A stretch of DNA of 64,000 nucleotides from Micromonospora echinaurantiaca (GCF_900090235.1 NZ_LT607750.1:4765001-4829000); one strand, 5' to 3'; shown: positions 18,093 to 27,582, counted from the stretch's first letter. The notes: generated by a model from the letters alone, not told the origin. Translations and numbers: made by a program.

Positions 18093-19418
18093 TCAGCGCA
18101 CCGCGCCGACCACGGCCCAGCCGCCGGAGCGCAGCCGCAGCAGCAGGGCGGCCAGTCGGAGCACGATGAACAGGGTCAGCCCGGCCCAGATCCCGCCCAG
18201 CCCGAGATCCAGGCCGTACGCCAGCCAGATCGCCGGCAGGAACCCGCCGAGCGCCGACACCACGGTGAGGTTGCGCAGGTAGCGCACGTCCCCGGCGCCG
18301 ATCAGCACGCCGTCGAGGGCGAAGACCACCCCGGCCAGCGGCTGCATCGCGACGAACCACGGCCAGGCCACCATGGCCTGCTCGCGTACCTGCGGATCGG
18401 AGCTGAACCAGCCGGGAACCACGCCCGCTCCGGCGGCGATCAGCACCGCGAACACCACCCCGCAGGCCCCGCCGAGCAGCGCGACCCGGCGGGCCAGCGC
18501 GCGGGCGCCGACCGCGTCGCCGGCCCCGAGGGCGGCGCCGACCAGCGACTGGGCGGCGATGGCCAGCGCGTCGAGCACCAGCGCGGTGAAGAACCACAGT
18601 TGCAGGGCGATCTGGTGCGCGCCGACCGACGCGGCGCCGAACCGGGCGGCGACCGCCGTGGCGGACAGGAAGCTGGCCTGGAACGCCACGCCCCGGATCA
18701 GCAGGTCGCGGCTGAGCACCAGCTGGTGCCGGATCAGCCGCGGCCGGGGCCGCAGGGCGATCCGCTCGCCGACCAGCGCGGCGGCGAACAGCCCGCCGGA
18801 GATGGTCTGGGCGATCGCGTTGGCCACCGCCGAGCCGGCCAGGCCGAGCCCCACCGGATAGACCAGCACCGGGCAGAGCACCGCCGAGAGCAGGTTGGGG
18901 CCGAGCACGAACCACAGCGGCCGGCGGGTGTCCTGGATGCCGCGCAGCCAGCCGTTGCCGGCCGCGGCGAGCAGCAGGCCGGGGGCGCCGAGCGCCGCGA
19001 TCCGCAGCCACTGCGCCGCGGCGTCGGCCACCTCGCCGGTGCCCCCGGCGAGGGTACGCGCCAGCGCGCCCCCGCCGAGCTGCATGCCGACCGCGACCAG
19101 CAGCCCGACGCCGAGCGCCAGCCAGGACGCCTGCACCCCCTCGGCCACCGCCGCGGCCCGGTCGCCGGCCCCGAACCGTCGCGCCGAACGACCCGTGGTG
19201 CCGTACGCGACCACGGTGCCGAGCCAGGCGGTGAGGGTCATCACGGTGCCGCCGACGGCGAGCGCGGCCAGCGGCACCCGGCCGAGGTGCCCCACCACGG
19301 CGGTGTCGACCAGCACGTAGAGCGGTTCCGCGGCCAACACGACGAGGGCCGGCAGGGCGAGCGCGGCGATCCGGCGGGGTGACGCCGACCGCGTCGCGGT
19401 GAGGGTGTCCTGGCTCAT
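18093..19418 (-). CDS. MATE-family efflux transporter (DinF-like)
   Basis: 441 residues from the ATG at 19418 (AGGATC 9 nt upstream); two further upstream starts lack ribosome sites. It has about 12 hydrophobic segments in two homologous halves, beginning ALPALVVLAAEPLYVLVDTAVVG, the conserved helix-1 Glu-Pro and Asp of MATE proteins, and RIAALGAPGLLL further in. It should export cationic compounds or metabolites by Na+ or H+ antiport. A MATE gene beside truB is common in actinobacteria; the two are 73 nt apart. Confidence 0.9.
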   Translation of the reverse strand: MSQDTLTATRSASPRRIAALALPALVVLAAEPLYVLVDTAVVGHLGRVPLAALAVGGTVMTLTAWLGTVVAYGTTGRSARRFGAGDRAAAVAEGVQASWLALGVGLLVAVGMQLGGGALARTLAGGTGEVADAAAQWLRIAALGAPGLLLAAAGNGWLRGIQDTRRPLWFVLGPNLLSAVLCPVLVYPVGLGLAGSAVANAIAQTISGGLFAAALVGERIALRPRPRLIRHQLVLSRDLLIRGVAFQASFLSATAVAARFGAASVGAHQIALQLWFFTALVLDALAIAAQSLVGAALGAGDAVGARALARRVALLGGACGVVFAVLIAAGAGVVPGWFSSDPQVREQAMVAWPWFVAMQPLAGVVFALDGVLIGAGDVRYLRNLTVVSALGGFLPAIWLAYGLDLGLGGIWAGLTLFIVLRLAALLLRLRSGGWAVVGAVR

Positions 19419-19465
19419 CGCCGCCGATCCTGACATGGCAGGGGTAAGGAGTGCAAGGGGCACGA

Positions 19466-20419
19466 TCACTTACCGGCGCGGAGGTGGACGACGGTCACGG
19501 CACCGAGCAGCAGCGCTCCCCCGACGAACGCCGACGCGGGCATCGTCTCGCCGATGAGCCATCCGGCGAGCAGCACCGCGGTGAGCGGCTCCACCAGGGT
19601 CGCCAGCGCGGCGCTGCCACCGGTGGTGGTGCGCAGCCCGGCGTAGAACAGCACGTACGCCAGCGCGGTGGTGACCACCCCGAGGTAGACCAGCAGGCCG
19701 ACGGGCACGGCCCGGGCCGGGACGTCGAGCCCGTCGAGCACCGCGACCGGCGCCAGCACCAGGGCGCCGACCACGGCGGACACCGTGGTGAGCGTCAGCG
19801 CGGCGACCCGCTGCGCGGCGTGCCGGCTCAGCACGGTGCTGGCGGCGTAGCCGACGCCGGAGCCGAACGCGGCGAGCAGGCCGAGCAGCGGTCGCGGCGC
19901 GTCGGCGCTCGGCTGCCCGGCCGACACCGTGATGAGCACGAGGCCGACCAGGCCGGTCACCAGGGCGCCCAGCAGGCCGCGCTCGGGCAGCCGCCGGGCG
20001 CGCAGCGTCTCCCAGCCGAAGACGAGGACGGGGGCGACCCCCAGGCTGACCAGGGTGGCCACGCCGACCCCGCCCGCCGCCACGGCGACGAAGTACAGCG
20101 CCTGGTAGGCGCCGAGGCCGACCCCGACCAGGACCGGGACCACCGGCGCCGACCGCAGCGCGGCCAGCATCGGGCCCAGCCGGCCGGCCAGCAGCGCGAC
20201 GAGCACCACCGCGCCGATGGCCAGCCGGTAGAAGCCGATGCCGGTCGGCGTCAGCGCGGTGGACTGACGCAGCAGTTGAACGGCGACCCCGGTGGTGCCC
20301 CACAGGGCGGCGGCACCGGTGATGGACAGCAGGCCGACCCGCAGATCGGCCGAGGACGCCGGGCGTCGGCGAGCGGTGGGCAGGGTTGGCAGGGACGGAG
20401 AACGAAAGGATCGGGACAT
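19466..20419 (-). CDS. EamA/DMT-superfamily permease
   Basis: 317 residues with about ten membrane helices in two EamA repeats. The first repeat starts LLSITGAAALWGTTGVAVQLLR and the second LLAAFGSGVGYAASTVLSRHA; the end LAGWLIGETMPASAFVGGALLL is typical of the family. An Arg/Pro-rich N-tail of about 25 residues lies in the cytoplasm. Such proteins export or import amino acids, nucleobases or similar metabolites; the substrate is unknown. Its Shine-Dalgarno GGAG is buried in a predicted hairpin, suggesting translational control. Confidence 0.85.
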   Translation of the reverse strand: MSRSFRSPSLPTLPTARRRPASSADLRVGLLSITGAAALWGTTGVAVQLLRQSTALTPTGIGFYRLAIGAVVLVALLAGRLGPMLAALRSAPVVPVLVGVGLGAYQALYFVAVAAGGVGVATLVSLGVAPVLVFGWETLRARRLPERGLLGALVTGLVGLVLITVSAGQPSADAPRPLLGLLAAFGSGVGYAASTVLSRHAAQRVAALTLTTVSAVVGALVLAPVAVLDGLDVPARAVPVGLLVYLGVVTTALAYVLFYAGLRTTTGGSAALATLVEPLTAVLLAGWLIGETMPASAFVGGALLLGAVTVVHLRAGK

Positions 20420-20422
20420 GCG

Positions 20423-20473
20423 TGCGCTCCAGGAGGATCGAGCCGCGGACAGATCGACATCTGTCGGAGCGCA
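20423..20473 (-). promoter_or_regulatory. Hairpin sequestering the ribosome site of the EamA gene
   Basis: On the minus-strand mRNA TGCGCTCC (20473-20466) pairs perfectly with GGAGCGCA (20430-20423), the latter containing the GGAG ribosome site 3-7 nt before the ATG. Within the loop GACAGAT/ATCTGTC (20448-20465) forms a second perfect 7-bp stem with a 4-nt loop. The pair could form a two-state translational switch or, as DNA, a regulator site. Confidence 0.45.
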
Positions 20474-20799
20474 GGCACGACGAGCAGAACCGTGGACCCC
20501 TCAGCGGGACGCGGCGGGAAACCCGTCACCCGGGCAGGCAGCCGTACGGGACCGGCGGTCACCCCACGGACGGGGGGACGCACACCGGCGGCGTGGCGCT
20601 CCGATCAGGAGCGCGGTGGGGGCAGCAGGCCCGGACGGCACGACATACCGGGGACACTAACGCACGCCTGCCGGCGCGATCATCCGTACCTCCCGCATGG
20701 CGGACACCGGCGGCCGGGCCCGGGCGGCGGCGACCCGGACGTGGAGCGGCGGCCGCCCGGAGGTGGCGGCGGTTCCGACGCGGGGCAGCGGATCGGGTC
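20474..20799. other. Non-coding stretch, no gene recognised
   Basis: 326 bases without a convincing reading frame on either strand. It should include the promoter and long leader of the EamA gene. No riboswitch class could be matched by eye. Confidence 0.5.
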
Positions 20800-21012
20800 T
20801 CATCCCGGGGGTAGTGCGGCGAGCCAGCCGCGCACCTCGGCGCGGCTGCGGAGCCGGACCACCGGCAGCTCGGGCGCCCAGGCCCGCACGCCGCGCAGCA
20901 GCCGGGGGCGGGAGTCGAGGTGGATCAGCGGAAGGTCGAGCCGCCGCGCGACCTCGCGGGCGAGGGTGCTCTTGCCGGCACCCGGGCTACCGGCGACGAG
21001 GATGCGGTGCAC
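20800..21012 (-). pseudogene. Shortened P-loop kinase, probable internal-deletion remnant
   Basis: A 70-residue frame begins with a perfect P-loop ([19 protein letters not shown]) and the following [10 protein letters not shown], as in topology-modulation/FlaR-like and adenylate-kinase-like proteins. It then jumps within a few residues to a segment typical of their C-terminus ([19 protein letters not shown]). The central 90-100 residues that hold Walker B and the lid are missing while the frame stays open. It is therefore probably an in-frame deletion derivative without activity. A functional small ATP-binding peptide cannot be excluded. Confidence 0.6.
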
Positions 21013-21209
21013 CCGTGGACGGTAGCCACGCAGGCGCCCGGGCGGGAAGCACGACCGGGTGGCCGAGGGCCTGACCGGCCGGCGCCGAAGCTCACGGTGC
21101 CCGGCGGCCGGGCGGGCTGGGCGGCACCGGTCACGATGCCGGTGGGCCAGGTGGGGCGGTGACGTCGTCGGCGTGCGACGTCGGCGGCGTCACCGCCGGT
21201 CGGTCAGCG

Positions 21210-21299
21210 TCACTGACGGGTGTCCATCGACGTCTGCAGCGCGCGGCGCATCTGCTCGCGGGCCTCGTCGGTGGTCTCGGGCTTGGGCTTGTTCGGCAT
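21210..21299 (-). CDS. Small hydrophilic protein, 29 residues
   Basis: An ATG at 21299 preceded by AAGGGG (9 nt spacing) opens a 29-codon frame ending in TGA at 21210. It begins MPNKPKPETTDEAREQMRRA and then has a short amphipathic helix rich in Arg, Gln and Met. Codon third positions are G or C in almost every codon, as in real genes here. No membrane segment or known motif is present. Function unknown. Confidence 0.55.
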   Translation of the reverse strand: MPNKPKPETTDEAREQMRRALQTSMDTRQ

Positions 21300-21563
21300 G
21301 GTGGTGATCCCCTTCCAGGGTGCGAGCCACCGACGGACGGCAGCTCTCACGGGCGGTCGTGCTGAGCGCCCGGCCAGCGGTCCGGGGTCACCGAAGCGGC
21401 TGGTGGGGCAGCGTGAGCCCGGGTCGGTCGACCCTGGAGGGAGGCGGCGCCGGGTGTGGCCCCACCGCCCACGGCCGCCGCCACGCCCGGCGCCGGCCGT
21501 TTCCCAAGCTATCGTTCAGGTCCACATGCTGCCCAAGGTTCCCGCCATTCGGACCTGATCAGG

Positions 21564-21776
21564 TCAGCGGGCCAGGAAGTGCCAGCCCAGCCACCACCAG
21601 AAGCCGAAGAGCCCGATCCGGCCGACCGGCACCGAGCCCACCTCGTACCGCATCACGTACGCGCACACCTCGCCCAGCGTGGGGATGCGCGAGCCCTCCC
21701 GGCGGGCGAGCCACTCGACGGCGGCGAAGAGCAGCAGCGCGATCAGGAAGCCCGCGATGGCCAGGGTCCGCATCAT
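21564..21776 (-). CDS. Small membrane protein (DUF6186-like)
   Basis: 70 residues with an N-terminal hydrophobic helix (LAIAGFLIALLLFAAVEWLA), a charged loop (RREGSRIPTLGEVCAYVMRY) and a C-terminal aromatic segment (GLFGFWWWLGWHFLAR). The ATG overlaps the stop of the upstream membrane gene as ATGA, so the two are translated together. It resembles short uncharacterised actinobacterial membrane proteins. No function can be assigned. Confidence 0.75.
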   Translation of the reverse strand: MMRTLAIAGFLIALLLFAAVEWLARREGSRIPTLGEVCAYVMRYEVGSVPVGRIGLFGFWWWLGWHFLAR

Positions 21777-22180
21777 CGCCGCACCAGCCCCCAGAACGCG
21801 GAGAGCCAGACCAGCCAGCCCGCCGAGCGGACCAGTTGGTCCTCCAGCAGCGGGTCGGCCAACCGGGAGAAGGTGGGGAACTCGTCACCCGCGGCGAGCA
21901 CGAAGGTGGCCCCCTCGAAGACGCCGAAGACCACCACCGGCAGGGTCCACCAGATCGCCCCGGAACCGAGCCGGAACGGTGCCGGCCGCCGGGGCACCCG
22001 GTTGCTCAGGCCCAGCCAGATCAGCACGCCGCCGGTGCCGAGGGTGTACAGATTCGCCTCCGTCGAGAAGGACGGGAACCGACCGCCGACCAGGGAGAGG
22101 CAGACCAGCACCGGGACGGCCACGGCGGGCCGGTCCCAGGCGCGGGGCGCGTCGACGGTGAGGTCGTGGGGCTGCTCCAT
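21773..22180 (-). CDS. Hypothetical membrane protein, 135 residues
   Basis: Starts at ATG 22180. Four hydrophobic stretches are visible (VAVPVLVCLSLVGG, LGTGGVLIWLGLS, TLPVVVFGVFEGATFVL, AGWLVWLSAFWGLV), so it is a small integral membrane protein with short loops. It forms a two-gene unit with the downstream 70-residue membrane protein through an ATGA overlap. I do not recognise the family. The two genes lie between the DHH phosphoesterase and truB, where related genomes often carry unrelated insertions. Confidence 0.75.
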   Translation of the reverse strand: MEQPHDLTVDAPRAWDRPAVAVPVLVCLSLVGGRFPSFSTEANLYTLGTGGVLIWLGLSNRVPRRPAPFRLGSGAIWWTLPVVVFGVFEGATFVLAAGDEFPTFSRLADPLLEDQLVRSAGWLVWLSAFWGLVRR

Positions 22181-22415
22181 CCCGCAATTCTCCCCGCCGT
22201 CACCAAACGCGGAAAGGTCAACACTCCCCGGAGCTGTCCCTGATCTATCCGCTCGCCACGCGCACCGGACACGCCGCCCGTGTTGATCGCGCCGCACGCG
22301 CCGCCTTCGTCGGCCACCGCACGCACCGCCCGTGTCTGGTCAGCGGGCGCGCGCCAGCCACGACACCGCACCCACGCTCCGCCGGCCGCGCCGCACGCGC
22401 CGGACCGCGCCGCCG

Positions 22416-23495
22416 TCAGGCGTTGGTCGGCTTCAGCAGCGCGCCGGGCAGTTCGGCCCGGATCCCGTCGACCACCTCGTCCACGGTCCCCCGGCCGGTG
22501 AAGCCGGCGGCGAACCGGTGCCCGCCGCCGCCGAGGGCAACAGCCACCCGGCTCACGTCGACCGCGCCCTTGCTGCGCAGCGACACCGCCCACTCGCCGG
22601 TGGTGGTCTGCTTGACCACGCAGCTCACGTCGGCCTCGGCCGTACACCGGACCGAGTCGATGAGCGCCTCCAGCACGTACGGCCGCTGGTCGTGCCGGGC
22701 CAGGTCGTCCTGGGTGGCGTAGGTCCAGACCAGACCGTGCCCGCCGGCCGCGGCCGGCTCCAGCCGGGCCCGGCCGAGCACCTCGCCGAAGAGCCGGACG
22801 GCGCCGAAGGGCCGGGTGTCGAAGACCCGCCGGGAGATGTCCCCGGGGCGGATGCCGGTGGCCAGCAGCCGGGCCGCCATCTGGTGCACCGCCGGGGTGG
22901 TGGCCTCGAACCGGAACGAGCCGGTGTCGGTGGTCAGCGCCACGTAGAGGCACTCGGCGATGCCGGCGTCCAGCGGCACGTCCAGCCGGGCCAGCAGTTC
23001 CTCGGCGACCACCGAGGTGGCCGCGGCCCGGGGGTCCACCAGGTTGACGTCGCCGAAGCCGGTGTTGGACGCGTGGTGGTCGAGCACCACCGCCGCGCCC
23101 GCGCCGGTCAGCCGGTCGGCCAGCTCGCCGAGGCGCGACTCGCTCGCCGCGTCGAAGCAGACCACCAGCTCCGGGTCCGGGTACGCCTCGGTGGCCGGCA
23201 CCAGCAGGTCGAGCCCGGGCAGCCCGCGGAACGGCTCGGGCACCTCCGGCGGGCCGGGGAACGTCGCCTGCAACCGGCGTACGCCGAGCCGGCGCAGCCC
23301 GAGGCCGAAGCCGAGCATGCTGCCGAGCGCGTCGCCGTCCGGGTTGACGTGGCAGATCAGCAGCACCCGGGCGTCGGCCGGTAGCTGTCGTACGGCCGCC
23401 ACGGCCGCCGTCCAGTCGGCCTCGGTGGGCCCGGCGTCGGCCGGAGGCGCCGCCGTGACGACGGCGCTGCCGGGCTGGCTGGCGGCGTCGGTCAC
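22416..23495 (-). CDS. DHH/DHHA1 phosphoesterase (NrnA-like)
   Basis: 359 residues. Metal-binding motifs are HVNPDGDALGSML (DxD) near residue 50 and LDHHASNTGFGDVNLVD (DHH) near 140. The C-terminal DHHA1 domain ends with GGGGHRFAAGFTGRGT. NrnA-type enzymes degrade short oligoribonucleotides and dephosphorylate pAp; some actinobacterial relatives cleave cyclic dinucleotides. The GTG start overlaps the rbfA stop as GTGA, the conserved rbfA-DHH arrangement. Confidence 0.9.
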   Translation of the reverse strand: MTDAASQPGSAVVTAAPPADAGPTEADWTAAVAAVRQLPADARVLLICHVNPDGDALGSMLGFGLGLRRLGVRRLQATFPGPPEVPEPFRGLPGLDLLVPATEAYPDPELVVCFDAASESRLGELADRLTGAGAAVVLDHHASNTGFGDVNLVDPRAAATSVVAEELLARLDVPLDAGIAECLYVALTTDTGSFRFEATTPAVHQMAARLLATGIRPGDISRRVFDTRPFGAVRLFGEVLGRARLEPAAAGGHGLVWTYATQDDLARHDQRPYVLEALIDSVRCTAEADVSCVVKQTTTGEWAVSLRSKGAVDVSRVAVALGGGGHRFAAGFTGRGTVDEVVDGIRAELPGALLKPTNA

Positions 23496-23983
23496 CGCCG
23501 GTCCCCGCCCCGGGGCGGGGTCTCGTCCTCGGCGTCCTCGCCAACGGCGTCGGCGTCCTCGGACTCCTCCTCCAGCCGGTACGGCTGGGCCTCGCCCGCG
23601 TACTCGGCCCGGGCGGCCAGCCGCTGCACCTCGGCGTCGGCGTTGCGGGCCGCCGCGAGCAGGTCGTCGATGTGCTTGACCTGGTCCTGCACGTCGTCGA
23701 GGACGAACGTCAGGGTCGGCGAGTGCCGCAGCCCGAGCGCCTTGCCCACCGTGCTGCGCAGCATGCCCTTGGCGCTCTCCAGCGCGGCGGCGGTGCTGGA
23801 CTGGGCCGCGGCGTCACCGAGCACGGTGTAGAAGACCGTGGCGTCGCGCAGGTCGGCGGTGATCCGGGCGTCGGTGATGGTGATCATCCCGAGCCGCGGG
23901 TCCTTGATCTGGCTCCGCACCACCGACGCGACCAGTTCGCGAATGCGCTCCGCGTGCCGGCGTACCCTGGCCGGATCCGTCAT
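23492..23983 (-). CDS. rbfA: Ribosome-binding factor A
   Basis: 163 residues from the ATG at 23983 (GGAGG 8 nt upstream). The KH-like core has RIRELVASVVRSQIKDPRLG, TITDARITADLRDATVFYTV and LRHSPTLTFVLDD, all typical. The last about 35 residues form an acidic tail. RbfA binds the 30S subunit and helps mature the 16S 5' end. It is coupled to the downstream DHH gene. Confidence 0.95.
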   Translation of the reverse strand: MTDPARVRRHAERIRELVASVVRSQIKDPRLGMITITDARITADLRDATVFYTVLGDAAAQSSTAAALESAKGMLRSTVGKALGLRHSPTLTFVLDDVQDQVKHIDDLLAAARNADAEVQRLAARAEYAGEAQPYRLEEESEDADAVGEDAEDETPPRGGDRR

Positions 23984-24129
23984 CTCCGCCACCTCCACGG
24001 CGTCCCGCTCCCGGCCGGGCGACGACGCCCGTGGCGCCGCCGGAGCCGACCGGCCAACATCTCGAACACTACCCGCGCGGCCCGGACCGCCGCGCGGCAC
24101 CGGGTGGCCCGAGCCGGCACCCGCCGGGG

Positions 24130-24423
24130 TCAGTCCTCCGCGCCGTAGAGCCGGCGGCGCACCGACAGCAGCTCGGTCTCGGGACGACCGGCGACCAGCC
24201 GCTCGCAGGAGTCGAGCACCTCGCGGACGTGGGCCGCCTCGGCGGCCACCACGGCCACCCCGATCTGCGCCCGACCGTGCAGGTCGAGCGCGCCCACCTC
24301 GGCGGCGGACACCTCGAAGCGGCGCAGCGCCGCGACGATCGGGCGTACGTATGATCTCTTGGCCTTGAGCGACCGGGAGTCGCCCGGCAGCAGCAGGTCG
24401 AAGACCGCGGTTCCGGTGAACAT
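24130..24423 (-). CDS. DUF503 family protein
   Basis: 97 residues from the ATG at 24423, which matches the usual family N-terminus (MFTGTAVFDLLLPGDSRSLK, then AKRSYVRPIVAALRR). DUF503 proteins are small alpha/beta proteins nearly always found between infB and rbfA, presumably in translation or ribosome assembly, with no established activity. A strong hairpin separates it from infB. Confidence 0.88.
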   Translation of the reverse strand: MFTGTAVFDLLLPGDSRSLKAKRSYVRPIVAALRRFEVSAAEVGALDLHGRAQIGVAVVAAEAAHVREVLDSCERLVAGRPETELLSVRRRLYGAED

Positions 24424-24455
24424 CGCCCCGGACGATACCGGGACGTACCCCCACA

Positions 24456-24497
24456 TGATCAAGGGGTTTACGCCTTCCGGCGTAAACCCCTTGATCA
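24456..24497. terminator. Very strong hairpin between infB and DUF503 gene
   Basis: TGATCAAGGGGTTTACGCC (24456-24474) and GGCGTAAACCCCTTGATCA (24479-24497) are perfect 19-bp arms around a TTCC loop. It begins 17 nt after the infB stop. No T-tract follows. It probably ends or thins transcription inside the otherwise continuous operon. Confidence 0.75.
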
Positions 24498-24513
24498 GTG
24501 CGTCACCTCGGGA

Positions 24514-27489
24514 TCAGGCGCGCGGCTTCTCCCGCATCTCGAAGGTCTCGATGATGTCGCCGACCTGGACGTTGTTGTAGCCACCCAGAGTCAGACCACA
24601 CTCGAAGCCCTCGCGGACCTCCGTCGCGTCGTCCTTGAACCGCTTGAGCGAGTTGATCGTGAGGTTGTCCGCCACGACCGACCCGTCCCGCAGCAGCCGC
24701 GCCTTGGCGTTGCGGCGGATGAGACCGGAGCGGACGATGCAACCGGCGATGTTGCCGATCTTGGACGAGCGGAACACGTCGCGGATCTCCGCGCTGCCCA
24801 GCTCGACCTCCTCGTACTCCGGCTTGAGCAGGCCCTTGAGCGCCGCGTCGATCTCCTCGATGGCCTGGTAGATGACCGTGTAGTACCGGATCTCCACGCC
24901 CTCGCGGTCGGCGATCTCGCGGACCTTGTTGGCCGCCCGGACGTTGAAGCCGATGATCGTGACCGCCTCGGACGAGGCGCTCGCGAGCATGACGTCGCTC
25001 TCGGTGATCGCGCCGACGCCCCGGTGGATGATCCTGAGCTGGACCTCCTCGGGGATGTCGAGGTTGAACAGCGCGTCCTCGAGCGCCTCCACCGAACCGG
25101 AGACGTCGCCCTTGAGCACCAGGTTGAGCGAGGTCTTCTCGCCCTCCTTGAGCTGCTCCATGAGCGTCTCGAGGGTGGCCCGGCCCCGGGAGTTGGCGAA
25201 TGCCGCCGCCCGCCGCCGTGCCTGCCGCTGCTCGGCGATCTGCCGCACCGTGCGGTCGTCCTCGGCCGCCAGGAACGTGTCGCCGGCACCGGGCACCGCG
25301 GTCAGACCGAGCACCAGCACCGGACGCGCCGGCCCGGCCTCGGCGACCTGGTTGCCGTTCTCGTCGAGCATCGCGCGGACCCGGCCGTGCGCCCCGCCGG
25401 CGACGATCGAGTCGCCCGCCCGCAGGGTGCCCTTCTGCACCAGCACCGTCGCCACCGCACCGCGGCCCTTGTCCAGGTGCGCCTCGATGGCCACACCCTG
25501 CGCCGGCCCGTCGATCGGAGCGGTCAGCTCCAGCGACGCGTCGGCGGTCAGCAGGACGGCCTCGAGCAGGTCGTCGATGCCGATGCCCGGCTTGGCGGCC
25601 ACGTTGACGAACATCGTGTCGCCGCCGTACTCCTCGGCGACCAGGCCGTACTCGGTCAGCTGCTGGCGGACCTTGTCCGGGTTCGCCTCCGGCTTGTCGA
25701 CCTTGTTGACCGCCACCACGATCGGCACGTCGGCCGCCTTGGCGTGGTTGAGCGCCTCGATCGTCTGCGGCATCACGCCGTCGTCGGCCGCGACCACCAG
25801 GATCACGATGTCGGTGACCTGGGCACCACGGGCACGCATGGCGGTGAACGCCTCGTGACCCGGGGTGTCGATGAAGGTGATCGCCCGGTCCTCGCCCTCG
25901 TGCGGGACGTGGACCTGGTAGGCGCCGATGTGCTGGGTGATGCCACCCGCCTCGCCGGCCACCACGTTCGCCTTGCGGATCGCGTCGAGCAGCTTGGTCT
26001 TACCGTGGTCGACGTGACCCATGACGGTCACCACCGGCGGCCGGCTGACCAGGCGGTCCTCGTCGACCTCGGCGTCGAGGTCGATGTTGAACTGCGCGAG
26101 CAGCTCGCGGTCCTCGTCCTCCGGGCTGACGATCTGCACGTTGAAGCCGAGGTGCTCACCCAGCAGCAGCAGGGTGTCGTCGGAGCACGACTGGGTCGCG
26201 GTGACCATCTCGCCCAGGTTGAACATCTCCTGGACCAGCGAACCCGGATTGGCGTTGATCTTGTCGGCGAAGTCCGACAGCGAGGCGCCACGGGAGAGCC
26301 GGACGACCTGACCCTGACCCCGGGGAGCACCCGAGCTCATGGTCGGGGCCGACAGGTTGTCGAACTCCTGTCTGCGCTGCTTCTTGGACTTGCGACCGCG
26401 GGTCGGCTTGCCGCCCGGACGCCCGAAGGCACCCGCGGCGCCGCCGCCACGGCCACGACCGCCACCACCGGGACGACCCGCGCCACCGGCCGGAGCGCCG
26501 GGGCGGAAGCCACCACCGGCACCGCCGCCGGGGCCACCGCGGTAACCGCCGCCACCGCCGGCGCCACCGCCACCGGGGCCGCCACGGTAACCGCCGCCGC
26601 CGCCACCGCCACCGGGGCCGCCGCGGAAACCACCGCCGCCACCGGGACGACCGGCACCGCCGCCGGGCCGACCCGCGCCGGGGCCGCCGGGGCGACCGGG
26701 ACGCTGGCTCGGCATGGAGGCCGGGCTGGGCCGGGGCGGCATGGACGCCGGGCTCGGCCGCGGCGGCATCCCGGCCGGGCTCGGCCGCGGACCACCCGCA
26801 CCGGCGGCCGGCGGCCGCTGCTGCTGGCCGCCCTGGATACCGAACGGGTTGTTACCGGCGCCACGCGCCGGCGGACGACCGCCCGGACGGCCACCCGGAC
26901 CCTGGGCCGGGCCGGGACGACCAGCGGTCGCCGGACCCGGACGGGGCGGGATCGCGTTCGGACCCGGTCGCGGACCGGGCCGGGGACCACCCTCGGCCGG
27001 GGGCTCCCGGCGGACGTTCTCGCGCTGCTGCTGGCGGGCGGCCTGCGCGGCCTTGACCGCGGCCTCCTGCTCAGCCTTCAGCGCGGCGGCACGCGCCTCG
27101 GCGGCCGCCACCTCGATGTCGTGGGCACTCGCCGGCTTGGCGACCGGAGCCGCCGGCTGCGGCGGACCGGGCACCGGCCCCTTCGGCTTCGGACCGGGCG
27201 CCGCCGGCCGCCGGGGCGGCGTCGGCTTCGCGGTGATCCGGGGCTCGCCGGGGGTCGGCGCCGGAGACGGCGCCGGAGCCGGGGACGGCGCGGCCGCCGG
27301 CGAGGCGGCCGGGGCCGGCGCGCCGGCGGAAGCGACGAATGCGCTGCGCAGCCGTCGGGCGACGGGCGCCTCGACGGTGCTCGACGCGGACTTGACGAAC
27401 TCGCCCATCTCCTTGAGCTTGGCGAGAACGGTCTTGCTTTCGACCCCGAGCTCCTTAGCAAGCTCGTGTACGCGGGCCTTACCTGCCAC
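24514..27489 (-). CDS. infB: Translation initiation factor IF-2
   Basis: 991 residues from the GTG at 27489 (AGGAG 5 nt upstream), giving the standard start [20 protein letters not shown]. Residues about 60-370 are a low-complexity Pro/Ala/Gly/Arg region, including a Gly-rich block with repeated YRGGPGGG and, near 255, repeated [10 protein letters not shown] units. The GTPase domain starts near 487 ([35 protein letters not shown]). Domains II-IV follow, ending in [18 protein letters not shown]. It delivers initiator tRNA to the 30S subunit. Total length is long for the family because of the N-terminal region. Confidence 0.97.
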   Translation of the reverse strand: MAGKARVHELAKELGVESKTVLAKLKEMGEFVKSASSTVEAPVARRLRSAFVASAGAPAPAASPAAAPSPAPAPSPAPTPGEPRITAKPTPPRRPAAPGPKPKGPVPGPPQPAAPVAKPASAHDIEVAAAEARAAALKAEQEAAVKAAQAARQQQRENVRREPPAEGGPRPGPRPGPNAIPPRPGPATAGRPGPAQGPGGRPGGRPPARGAGNNPFGIQGGQQQRPPAAGAGGPRPSPAGMPPRPSPASMPPRPSPASMPSQRPGRPGGPGAGRPGGGAGRPGGGGGFRGGPGGGGGGGGYRGGPGGGGAGGGGGYRGGPGGGAGGGFRPGAPAGGAGRPGGGGRGRGGGAAGAFGRPGGKPTRGRKSKKQRRQEFDNLSAPTMSSGAPRGQGQVVRLSRGASLSDFADKINANPGSLVQEMFNLGEMVTATQSCSDDTLLLLGEHLGFNVQIVSPEDEDRELLAQFNIDLDAEVDEDRLVSRPPVVTVMGHVDHGKTKLLDAIRKANVVAGEAGGITQHIGAYQVHVPHEGEDRAITFIDTPGHEAFTAMRARGAQVTDIVILVVAADDGVMPQTIEALNHAKAADVPIVVAVNKVDKPEANPDKVRQQLTEYGLVAEEYGGDTMFVNVAAKPGIGIDDLLEAVLLTADASLELTAPIDGPAQGVAIEAHLDKGRGAVATVLVQKGTLRAGDSIVAGGAHGRVRAMLDENGNQVAEAGPARPVLVLGLTAVPGAGDTFLAAEDDRTVRQIAEQRQARRRAAAFANSRGRATLETLMEQLKEGEKTSLNLVLKGDVSGSVEALEDALFNLDIPEEVQLRIIHRGVGAITESDVMLASASSEAVTIIGFNVRAANKVREIADREGVEIRYYTVIYQAIEEIDAALKGLLKPEYEEVELGSAEIRDVFRSSKIGNIAGCIVRSGLIRRNAKARLLRDGSVVADNLTINSLKRFKDDATEVREGFECGLTLGGYNNVQVGDIIETFEMREKPRA

Positions 27490-27582
27490 TGCACTCCTCA
27501 CTCCGAGGTCGTGCGGGCAGCACCCGCAGCGACCTCACTCGTGCACTTGAAGCCTGGTCATTTCTGCGACTTCATCGTGTGC

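Noticed and set aside
20251..20583. A 110-codon minus-strand ORF over the EamA leader
   Set aside because: It overlaps the EamA gene out of frame, is rich in Pro and Arg, and has no ribosome site.
20420..20660. A known riboswitch upstream of the EamA gene
   Set aside because: No conserved core of a class I know could be recognised; only the ribosome-site hairpin is supported.
26390..27010. Minisatellite or mobile repeat in the infB region
   Set aside because: The repeats are in frame and encode the Gly/Arg/Pro region of IF-2, a known variable part of this protein.
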